Both the position numbers and the translations under genes were made by a program. Positions 1 through 5,427 of a stretch of DNA of 6,985 nt are shown piece by piece; the stretch's first letter is position 1, and each line of letters opens with the position of its first letter. Origin of the DNA: an uncultured Lachnospiraceae bacterium (lineage in GTDB: Bacteria > Bacillota > Clostridia > Lachnospirales > Lachnospiraceae); NCBI GenBank assembly GCA_902783445.1, contig CACZQX010000187.1:1-6985 (forward strand), written 5' to 3'. A model generated the notes under the pieces. The model was not told the DNA's origin and did no database searches. It worked only from the letters and a program-made list of their open reading frames with translations.

Positions 1-2
1 AA

Positions 3-500
3 AACAAAAACGAAAGCAAGGTTGCCTTAGATGATTATTATCGACTTAACGCAAATCCGGGCGAATCTCATTATGATTTTTGCAAAAGAAACGGCTGGCA
101 AAAACAGATAGATGAAATGATTGCGGTGGACTATCTTATTATTAACCGTGACAGACATGGTGCCAACATAGAAGTGTTAAGGAATTCCCGATTAAGGACT
201 TTAAGACTTTCCCCTTTGTTTGATCATGGTTTATCGCTGCTTTATTCATGTAGCACGGAGGAAGATTATAAAATTTTTGATGTTAAAAAAGACATACCTT
301 GTAACAATTTTATCGGAAGTAAATCCTGCGAGGATAATCTTAAGCTCATTAAAGATAAGCAAAGTGTTTTCGCCAACAAATTGAAGGAATCTGATAAAAA
401 GCGGATTTTTAACGGATTGGAAGGTGTTTTGTCCAAAACTTTGATTAATAAGATTTGGGATATGATATACACGAGGTATAAAGCTTATGAAAATTTATGA
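3..500 (+). CDS. HipA-type Ser/Thr kinase, C-terminal part (5' end outside window)
   Basis: The reading frame is open from base 3 to the TAA/TGA region at 500, so the real gene begins before the window; an internal ATG at 117 is not the likely start. About 165 residues are visible. Visible residues 48-55 read NRDRHGAN, matching the HipA-family catalytic loop (N-x-DRH-x-x-N; catalytic Asp is visible residue 50, metal-binding Asn residue 55). LFDHG at 72-76 corresponds to the DFG-like metal-binding motif (Asp 74). The later NNFIGSKS segment followed by a helical tail is also typical of clostridial HipA_C proteins as I recall them. HipA kinases phosphorylate cytoplasmic targets such as tRNA synthetases and are held in check by a partner protein. 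All key C-lobe residues seen are intact, so the kinase may be active; the ATP-binding N-lobe cannot be judged. It overlaps the next gene by 14 bases, indicating translational coupling. Confidence 0.85.
   Translation, partial: NKNESKVALDDYYRLNANPGESHYDFCKRNGWQKQIDEMIAVDYLIINRDRHGANIEVLRNSRLRTLRLSPLFDHGLSLLYSCSTEEDYKIFDVKKDIPCNNFIGSKSCEDNLKLIKDKQSVFANKLKESDKKRIFNGLEGVLSKTLINKIWDMIYTRYKAYENL
473..476 (+). promoter_or_regulatory. Ribosome binding site inside the kinase gene for the HipA partner
   Basis: GAGG lies 10 bases before the ATG at 487 and within the last codons of the kinase gene. It supports the overlapping start and coupled translation of the two proteins. Confidence 0.6.
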
Positions 501-1284
501 AATATGCGATTATGAAAACAAAGCCTTTATCGGTGTGTTACTTTATTACGAAAAAGAAAAATCTTTTATTATAGAACTTAACGATAACTTGGATGAATGG
601 TCTGCGCCATTACTGTTTACGTCCTTCGTAAAACGTTCTGAGTATACCATACCAAGAGAAGCCGCTCTTATGTGGGTTAAAGAAAGAATTATTCCCAACA
701 CAAGGCAAAACATCGGAAGTATTTTAAAAACACACAAGTTGAAGGAATATGATGAAATGAAGTTCCTTGAACTGTCTGAGGCAAAGTGCTCGCAAGACAG
801 CCTTTATATAAAAAAAATTGATATACTTCCCGGCTTTGTTGAAAAGCGAAACAAAAACAATCTCATTGACTGCCTGATTATTCCCGACAAGTACATTTTA
901 TGCTTTTTTAAAGACGGCTTGACTAAAAAAGTTTCTTATGATGCTATTAAAAAAATCGAAAAAGGTAAGCAGATTATCTCAAACAAAGCTCTTTTGAAAT
1001 CAGGAAAAATCGGTGTGGGCGGATATTATATTACTTTTAACGATTCAATAGATATTTCCGCCTACTATCTGTACGAAAACGGAGATGCCATGGACATAAG
1101 CTTGGATGATTTCAAACTTTTCAGCAAAGAAAACGTGCTTGACACCGGACAAAGCTGTGATATTCTCGGATGTTCAAGACAAAATTTGTCGCATTACCTA
1201 AAGCAAGGTCGACTTTCGCCTCTTACGGAAAACGTTAAAGGAAATCTTTATCTGAAAAGTGATATTATAAGAAATTCTTGGTAA
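487..1284 (+). CDS. HipA-partner protein: HipS-like N-region, DUF2442-like middle, C-terminal HTH (putative antitoxin)
   Basis: The 265-residue protein starts inside the end of the kinase gene. GAGG at 473-476 lies 10 bases before the ATG and supports this start. Three parts can be seen. Residues 1-110 include WVKERIIPNTRQNIGSIL and a following L-x-EYDE...CSQDSLY stretch, resembling the small N-terminal subdomain of HipA (the part that is a separate protein, HipS, in HipBST systems). Residues 127-208, with IIPDKYILCFFKDG and a later ISAYYLYENGDAMDI, look like DUF2442. Residues 219-262 (DTGQSCDILGCSRQNLSHYL, then LYLKSDI) form an excisionase/MerR-like helix-turn-helix. Inference: it binds and restrains the upstream kinase and represses its own operon. 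The domain reading rests on recalled patterns: the HTH is the firmest part, the HipS-like part the least certain. No signal peptide or membrane segment is present. Confidence 0.75.
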   Translation: MKIYEICDYENKAFIGVLLYYEKEKSFIIELNDNLDEWSAPLLFTSFVKRSEYTIPREAALMWVKERIIPNTRQNIGSILKTHKLKEYDEMKFLELSEAKCSQDSLYIKKIDILPGFVEKRNKNNLIDCLIIPDKYILCFFKDGLTKKVSYDAIKKIEKGKQIISNKALLKSGKIGVGGYYITFNDSIDISAYYLYENGDAMDISLDDFKLFSKENVLDTGQSCDILGCSRQNLSHYLKQGRLSPLTENVKGNLYLKSDIIRNSW

Positions 1285-1295
1285 TCATTATTAAA

Positions 1296-1338
1296 CGGCC
1301 ATATCGGAAATCATCTTCACCGATTGGCCGCTTTTTTT
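1296..1338 (+). terminator. Rho-independent terminator of the HipA-type operon
   Basis: CGGCCATATCGG (1296-1307) pairs with CCGATTGGCCG (1320-1330): 11 base pairs with one bulged T, a 12-base loop, then C and seven T. It begins 12 bases after the stop codon of the partner gene. The T-run overlaps the stop codon of the convergent diguanylate cyclase gene (1337-1339). Read on the minus strand the same stem is followed by TTTAATAAT, so it may also help end that transcript. Confidence 0.85.
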
Positions 1339-3004
1339 ACATTGTTATTTTATTTTTTCCGGTTTGTTTTGAAATATAGAGATTGTCATCGGACCTCTTA
1401 AGAACATCCTCACCGCTTCCCGAGGCAATTCCCATACTCAATGTGATTTTATAGTCCTTATCAAATGCCCATTTCTCGCTTTCCATGGTTATTCTTACCC
1501 TTTCGGCGATAATCGATGCACGTTCCTGAGCATCTTTTGTAAGCAAAAGCGTGAACTCTTCTCCACCATAACGAAAAGCTTTAACGCCGCTTTTGTTTTC
1601 TCTTTGAAGTATCTCTCCCAATCTTTGAATAACCAAATCACCGCTTGAATGACCGTAACTATCGTTTATATTTTTAAAATTATCTATATCCAGCATTATG
1701 ACGGTGTAAACACTGCCTTTTGCTTTTAATCTGTTTAACTTTCTATCCAGCTTTTTGCGATTAAGCAAACCGCTGAGACCATCTGTCTGACTGTTAATAA
1801 TAACTATATGCATAATCGCATAGGCAACCATCAAAGCGCTGACAATAATTATAGCCACGATATTTCTGTATGTATCTCTTGCCGAGCTTTTTTCAATATC
1901 TGCCCTGGTCGCTTCGGAATCCGCAATCTGGCTGTCTATTATGCTTGCATAGTTTTCATTGTTTACTTCCAGCAATCTTGTGTAAAGAGAATCAAGTTTA
2001 TTATATAATCCTTCTTGTATCCCCAAATCGCTTACAGGGTATTTTTCTATAACAGCTAAAAGCGTGGATAGCTCGTGCTTTTCAAATCCATTTTCTTCGC
2101 ATAAAGTCATAAACTCATAGAATGCTTCTCCGGTCTTATCCGACATATTCTTAAACTCTTCAGCATTGTTTGCCTGATCAGCTTCGTAATTTAAGGCAGA
2201 ATAATAATAACACTTGGTTTCATAATAAGGGATTACAAAATCTCTTAACATAATCTCTCGATAGATTTCTTGAGTCAACAAAGGACTGTCCTTATATTTC
2301 TCAATAATCTTGCCGCACTCGTCCATTCTGCCGCTTTCAAGATAGATATAGGCAAGCCATATTTCGTCCATTGCAATATAGGCTTCTTCGTAAATTCCCG
2401 TAGATGACATCGCAATTACTTCCAGAGATTTATTTAAAAGCTTCTCGGCTTCTTCATTGTTGCCGGCCACCGCTTCCAATATTGCTTGCATCCTGTAGGC
2501 ATAGCTCTTTACCTGAAGGTTATCCAATTCATCAAAGTTTTTAATCGAGGCTGCCTTATTAAGCATTTCCAGTGCATGATTGTATGAAAAATTGTTAATG
2601 TAAAAGTTTGCCAAATCCAGATAAATGTTTACGGTATAGTTTTTATCATCGCTGTTTTCCAAATAATAGAGTGCATAACCCAAGTATCTGTAATAGGTCA
2701 TTTCGGCGCCCTGTTGCTGATATATAAGGCTTGCCCGTTCATATAGATGACCTAAGTCCTCATTTGACAGATGTTTGGTGTCAATCCATTCTTGAATTAG
2801 TTCCAACTGCTCGTTCAAATTATCTCTGGTTAAGGTTATCTGATTGTCTATTAGTTCCTGTACTTTTTCGTGATTAATTTTTTTCTGATACGAGATATGT
2901 CCATAGTAAACAAGCTGTCCCAGAAAAAGAACAGCTATTACAAGCGTTGTTATGATAATAATCCATCTCACGGATTTTTGTTGTTTAATTATGGTTTTTT
3001 TCAT
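1337..3004 (-). CDS. Membrane-bound diguanylate cyclase with extracytoplasmic TPR-like sensor region
   Basis: The 555-residue protein would make c-di-GMP from two GTP. The start at 3004 (MKKTIIKQQ) is preferred to the upstream ATG at 3076: the promoter -35/-10 lies at 3048-3076, so the earlier ATG would not be transcribed, and AAAGG precedes 3004. Layout: membrane segment about 15-34; helical outer region about 36-380 with TPR-like repeats near 123-154, 165-197 and 205-238; membrane segment about 381-403; GGDEF domain 404-555. The domain shows TDGLSGLLNR at its start, the metal and substrate motif DIDNFKNIND (439-448), and an intact GGEEF active site (480-484). The RxxD inhibitory site expected just before GGEEF is absent (KSGV there), so classical product inhibition is unlikely. 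The outer TPR region probably senses a peptide, protein or wall signal; the ligand is unknown. It is a single-gene unit, divergent from xth. Confidence 0.9.
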   Translation of the reverse strand: MKKTIIKQQKSVRWIIIITTLVIAVLFLGQLVYYGHISYQKKINHEKVQELIDNQITLTRDNLNEQLELIQEWIDTKHLSNEDLGHLYERASLIYQQQGAEMTYYRYLGYALYYLENSDDKNYTVNIYLDLANFYINNFSYNHALEMLNKAASIKNFDELDNLQVKSYAYRMQAILEAVAGNNEEAEKLLNKSLEVIAMSSTGIYEEAYIAMDEIWLAYIYLESGRMDECGKIIEKYKDSPLLTQEIYREIMLRDFVIPYYETKCYYYSALNYEADQANNAEEFKNMSDKTGEAFYEFMTLCEENGFEKHELSTLLAVIEKYPVSDLGIQEGLYNKLDSLYTRLLEVNNENYASIIDSQIADSEATRADIEKSSARDTYRNIVAIIIVSALMVAYAIMHIVIINSQTDGLSGLLNRKKLDRKLNRLKAKGSVYTVIMLDIDNFKNINDSYGHSSGDLVIQRLGEILQRENKSGVKAFRYGGEEFTLLLTKDAQERASIIAERVRITMESEKWAFDKDYKITLSMGIASGSGEDVLKRSDDNLYISKQTGKNKITM

Positions 3005-3047
3005 GTTTTTGCCTTTGTAATTTACCTGTAAATCCTTTATAACTCTG

Positions 3048-3076
3048 ATTATATAACATAAATTCAAGTGTATCAA
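3048..3076 (-). promoter_or_regulatory. Sigma-A-type promoter of the diguanylate cyclase gene
   Basis: On the minus strand TTGATA (3076-3071) and TATAAT (3053-3048) are separated by exactly 17 bases. Transcription would start near 3041, giving a leader of about 37 bases before the ATG at 3004. The good match settles the choice of start codon. Confidence 0.8.
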
Positions 3077-3095
3077 TTATTGTGCTGTTTCTGTT

Positions 3096-3115
3096 GCAGC
3101 TGTTGAAACAGCTGC
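3096..3115. promoter_or_regulatory. Perfect palindrome in the divergent dgc/xth intergenic region (candidate operator)
   Basis: GCAGCTGTT (3096-3104), GA, AACAGCTGC (3107-3115) is a perfect 9-bp inverted repeat. A second, overlapping inverted repeat pairs GCTGTTTC (3084-3091) with GAAACAGC (3105-3112). It covers the possible -35 of xth and lies 20 bases upstream of the -35 of the diguanylate cyclase gene, where a regulator could act on both. It does not match the Gram-positive LexA box as I know it (GAAC-N4-GTTC type). The binding protein is unknown. Confidence 0.45.
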
Positions 3116-3134
3116 TGATATGGTAATATATAAT
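3103..3134 (+). promoter_or_regulatory. Possible promoter of xth
   Basis: TATAAT at 3129-3134 is a consensus -10, with a start near 3141 and a leader of about 22 bases. The best -35 candidate is TTGAAA at 3103-3108, but the 20-base spacer is long. Pairing it instead with TAATAT (3124-3129) gives a short spacer of 15. The -10 is credible; the -35 is not settled and may reflect activator dependence. Confidence 0.5.
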
Positions 3135-3162
3135 CATATTAATAGTTACAAGGAGAATACTT

Positions 3163-3990
3163 ATGAAACTCATTTCATGGAATATTGATTCATTAAATGC
3201 AGCTCTTACATCAGAATCCGACAGAGCTGTGCTTTCGAGAGATGTTTTAAATACAATTAAGGCTGAAGAGGCGGATGTCATCGCTATTCAGGAAACCAAG
3301 CTTCCCGAGGCCGGTCCCTCCAAAAAACACTTGGAAGAACTCGATAAATATTTTAAAGGTTACGAACTTGTATGGTTAAGCTCTGCCCCTCCGGCCAGAA
3401 AAGGCTATGCGGGAACCATGGTTCTATACAAAAATGCTTTGGAGGCAAAGGCCGACTTTCCAAAACTAGGTGCTCCCGACACAATGGATGCGGAAGGGCG
3501 CCTGCTTGTGCTTGATTTTGGCAATTACTATTTTGTAAATGTCTACACTCCAAATGCCGGTGACGGCTTAAAGCGTTTGCCGGAGCGCCAAGAGTGGGAC
3601 AAGCTTTATGCCGATTATTTAAGCAAGCTTGATAAAGACAAGCCTGTCATTGCTTGCGGTGATTTTAATGTTGCCCATGAAGAAATCGACCTTGCAAACC
3701 CTGCATCAAACCACATGTCCGCAGGTTTTACGGATGAAGAGCGTGCAGGCTTTACAAAGCTTTTATCCAAAGGTTTTGTTGACAGTTTCCGCTATATCCA
3801 CGGAAATATTCCGGATGTGTATTCCTGGTGGTCACAACGCATAAAAACAAGTAAAATCAACAACTCCGGCTGGAGAATCGACTACTTTTTGGTGAGTGAC
3901 CGCTTAAAAGACAATGTTAAAAAATCAGAGATGCTGGACTCCGGCACACGCCAGGACCACACACCTCTTATTTTGGAAATTGATATGTAA
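3163..3990 (+). CDS. xth: Exodeoxyribonuclease III / AP endonuclease (EEP superfamily)
   Basis: This 275-residue cytoplasmic protein has the family's usual length. It should cut DNA 5' to abasic sites and remove nucleotides or 3' blocking groups during base excision repair, using a divalent metal. Motifs in order: WNID with Asn7; QETK with metal-binding Glu44; YTPN with Tyr128 and Asn131; GDFNVAH with Asp167 and Asn169; SWWS at 221-224; WRIDYFLVS at 238-245; and the final QDHTPL with the Asp265-His266 catalytic pair. The usual S-D-H of the last motif is Q-D-H here, a mild variation that keeps the catalytic pair. AAGGAG at 3150-3155 lies 7 bases before the ATG, so the start is secure. It is a single-gene unit, divergent from the diguanylate cyclase gene. 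Confidence 0.95.
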   Translation: MKLISWNIDSLNAALTSESDRAVLSRDVLNTIKAEEADVIAIQETKLPEAGPSKKHLEELDKYFKGYELVWLSSAPPARKGYAGTMVLYKNALEAKADFPKLGAPDTMDAEGRLLVLDFGNYYFVNVYTPNAGDGLKRLPERQEWDKLYADYLSKLDKDKPVIACGDFNVAHEEIDLANPASNHMSAGFTDEERAGFTKLLSKGFVDSFRYIHGNIPDVYSWWSQRIKTSKINNSGWRIDYFLVSDRLKDNVKKSEMLDSGTRQDHTPLILEIDM

Positions 3991-3997
3991 TATTAAA

Positions 3998-4048
3998 GGC
4001 CCGTCTATGATATGTGTCCGGGATTCCGGGTACATATCATAGGGGGCC
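3998..4048 (+). other. Long stable hairpin directly after xth, without a T-run
   Basis: Bases 4006-4021 pair with 4026-4041 (16 base pairs including two G.U pairs on the + strand) around a GATT tetraloop. After a small interior loop, GGCCC (3998-4002) pairs with GGGCC (4044-4048). It begins 8 bases after the xth stop. No T-run follows on the + strand, so it is not a standard intrinsic terminator; on the minus strand only TTTAATATTA follows. It may protect the 3' end of the xth mRNA, or be a REP-like or mobile-element end. Confidence 0.6.
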
Positions 4049-4229
4049 ATTCATAATCTATGAGTAAGCCGATATCTTTCGCTTTAAGCAGACAAGCACT
4101 TACAAGTTTATGGTCTCTGTAAAACCCGATTGTTTTAATCTCTTCACCATTATTTTTATCAGCGACAAAATAAGCAGATGATATTGCCGACAGAATAGGC
4201 GATATTATTGATGAAGAATTGCCGGGCAT
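4005..4229 (-). pseudogene. Doubtful 74-residue ORF, possible remnant gene
   Basis: The frame is open for 74 codons, and its middle (KTIGFYRDHKLVSACLLKAK) looks more protein-like than random, but I recognise no family. Evidence against a functional gene: no Shine-Dalgarno site precedes the ATG at 4229, that ATG lies in the first hairpin unit of the array, a TGA stands three codons upstream, and the 3' end is the hairpin described at 3998-4048. It could be a decayed gene fragment or chance. Confidence 0.2.
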
Positions 4230-4546
4230 CGAGAATCATTATTATCTTATAATCGATGCTTGAAGTGTTCTGATTTAAAATTCACGGGCATCGGAAATCA
4301 TAAATTTTCAAAAATTGATGTCGAATACATTCTTATACGAGAGTTTATAGCATCGAGAATCACAAACTCTCAAAATTTTGATGCCCTAAACAATAATAGA
4401 TTAACAATTAAGGCATCGAGAAATCAAAACTTGCTTATTTTGATGCACCACATATATACTTATGCGACAAAAAGGCATCGGAATTTAATAATATAATCAA
4501 ATCGATGTAATGAACATTGTTGGCGGTATTAAAAGGGCATCGGAAA
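4224..4546 (+). repeat. Array of six hairpin-forming units with a 62-63 base period
   Basis: The stem's left arm GCATCGR starts at 4226, 4288, 4350, 4413, 4475 and 4537 (steps 62, 62, 63, 62, 62). In the first five units a matching right arm YYGATGY ends at 4259, 4321, 4384, 4446 and 4508, so each hairpin spans 34-35 bases with a loop of 20-21. The sixth unit has only the left arm and stops just before the end of the neighbouring lipoprotein gene. Of 35 core pairs, 28 are Watson-Crick, 7 are G.U read as + strand RNA, and none mismatch. Units 3 and 4 extend to 9 pairs. The loops start with RAATC or AAATC in units 1-4; otherwise loops and the 27-28 base spacers differ. A 62-base period cannot keep a reading frame, so the 78-codon ORF across it (4260-4496) is not a repeat protein. 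It is unlike CRISPR, whose repeats are near-identical. Possible roles: structured RNA, phased protein-binding sites, or a decayed satellite. Confidence 0.8.
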
Positions 4547-4572
4547 GAATGTAAAAGATTCATAATTCCTCT

Positions 4573-5190
4573 TTAGTCCAATTCAAGACTGTCTGAAATA
4601 TAATAGTTAAAAGCCTTTTCCTCGCAATATTCCTTTATTTCCTTAATCAAGTTTTTATCCGTCGTATATTCCAAAAGATATATATCTGCGCCTTTTGCGG
4701 CATAGCGCTCGATATAGTCTTGAAAATATTCCTTATCTTTTGCTTCGGCTGTTCCGAATTTATCCTCATCCCAAAGAATTTTTGAAAAAACGCTTTCCTG
4801 GTTAATTCCGGTGATTACGTCATCCCAATGGCCGCCACTGTTGCAATAAGCATCTAAATAGCTGTCGCCGCCGTTAATTATAACTTCTTTGCCCGTATTT
4901 ATCATTGCTTGCATGATATTTGTCAAAGCATTCATTATTTCCTCGGATGGATAAAAATAATAAAGATCGCAATTATCCACAAAGAAGCCGTCAATATCCT
5001 CTTTTGAAAAATACTGTGCGTCGATGACAACCGTCTTATATTCCGCAAGCGAATCCAAATCATCGGTGACACTGAGAAAGACACCATAGTCTCTATCTTT
5101 TGTATCCTCAGCGCATCCCATGACAGTTAATAATATCAATAATACAAATAGAACGATTATTGCTTGGTGAAACAACTTTTTAATAATCAT
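4573..5190 (-). CDS. GH114-like (polygalactosaminidase family) lipoprotein with internal deletion
   Basis: The 205-residue protein begins with a lipoprotein signal: hydrophobic residues 10-24, then VMGC with the lipidated Cys at 26, so it would sit on the outer face of the membrane. The mature part matches my recollection of the GH114 / TM1410-like TIM-barrel family (endo-alpha-1,4-polygalactosaminidase): YGVFLSV (35-41), VVIDAQYFSKEDID (54-67), GFFVDNCDLYY (68-78), VIINGGD (103-109), TGINQESVF (127-135), YLLEYT (171-176), YYISDSLELD (196-205). In full-length relatives about 70-80 residues (a stretch like YSYLNIGSIE...WIDVS) lie between SKEDID and GFFVDN; here the two are joined directly, so part of the barrel is missing. 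The frame is intact afterwards, and the Asp in VDNCD remains. It may be inactive or a recent in-frame deletion. The only SD-like sequence (AGAGGAAG) is unusually far, about 14-17 bases, from the ATG, but no better start exists. Confidence 0.8.
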   Translation of the reverse strand: MIIKKLFHQAIIVLFVLLILLTVMGCAEDTKDRDYGVFLSVTDDLDSLAEYKTVVIDAQYFSKEDIDGFFVDNCDLYYFYPSEEIMNALTNIMQAMINTGKEVIINGGDSYLDAYCNSGGHWDDVITGINQESVFSKILWDEDKFGTAEAKDKEYFQDYIERYAAKGADIYLLEYTTDKNLIKEIKEYCEEKAFNYYISDSLELD

Positions 5191-5234
5191 TTTTCTTAAT
5201 ACCGCTTCCTCTTTAAGGTTTATTTCCGTATTTC

Positions 5235-5263
5235 ATTATATTTTATCTAAAACCCTATGACAA
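5235..5263 (-). promoter_or_regulatory. Promoter of the GH114-like lipoprotein gene
   Basis: On the minus strand TTGTCA (5263-5258) and TATAAT (5240-5235) are exactly 17 bases apart. Transcription would start near 5228, leaving a leader of about 38 bases. A good promoter argues that the shortened gene is still transcribed. Confidence 0.75.
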
Positions 5264-5321
5264 GAAAAGAAGATTCGGGGAAATAACAGGAACGTGGATT
5301 TAGCTATAAATTAACAAAATA

Positions 5322-5351
5322 TTTACAATTATTGGGAAATTAATTCATAAT
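5322..5351 (+). promoter_or_regulatory. Candidate promoter of the MATE transporter gene
   Basis: TTTACA (5322-5327) and CATAAT (5346-5351) are 18 bases apart, each one base from consensus; the leader would be about 70 bases. A second candidate closer to the gene is TTGAAA (5375-5380) with TATACA (5397-5402), spacer 16, start near 5409. A 10-bp palindrome TTTTGCAAAA (5403-5412) lies at that second start. I cannot choose between them from sequence alone. Confidence 0.4.
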
Positions 5352-5427
5352 CCGGATTTAAAATTTATTTAGATTTGAAACATTTTGGAGTTTTCATATA
5401 CATTTTGCAAAACAGGAGGGGGTATTT

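Larger units (their letters stand above)
3991..4572. other. 582-base intergenic region without a convincing gene
   Basis: It holds the hairpin after xth (3998-4048), the doubtful minus-strand ORF, and the hairpin array. Between about 4050 and 4220 no clear structure was found. I saw no convincing promoter for a + strand transcript: TTGTTT at 4130-4135 with TTTTAT at 4154-4159 is too weak to call. Transcription of the array could come from read-through of xth. Confidence 0.6.

Noticed and set aside
117..500. Start of the HipA-type gene at the ATG at 117
   Set aside because: The frame is open back to the window edge, and the ATG lies only 30 bases before the catalytic loop, with the rest of the kinase fold necessarily upstream.
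3005..3076. Upstream ATG (3076) as start of the diguanylate cyclase
   Set aside because: The -35 to -10 promoter occupies 3048-3076, so this ATG would precede the transcript; the start at 3004 gives a proper N-terminus just before the first membrane segment.
2985..3281. 98-residue minus-strand ORF overlapping xth and the intergenic region
   Set aside because: It is antisense to the well-supported start of xth and runs through both promoters, with no family resemblance.
4260..4496. 78-residue + strand ORF across the hairpin array
   Set aside because: It has no ribosome binding site, and the 62-base period changes the reading frame at every unit, so the repeat is not conserved as protein.
4224..4546. 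CRISPR array (about 36-base repeats, 26-28 base spacers)
   Set aside because: Only about 12 bases of the left arm and 6-7 of the right arm are conserved; the repeat interiors differ in every unit, and no cas gene is in the window. A heavily decayed CRISPR cannot be wholly excluded.
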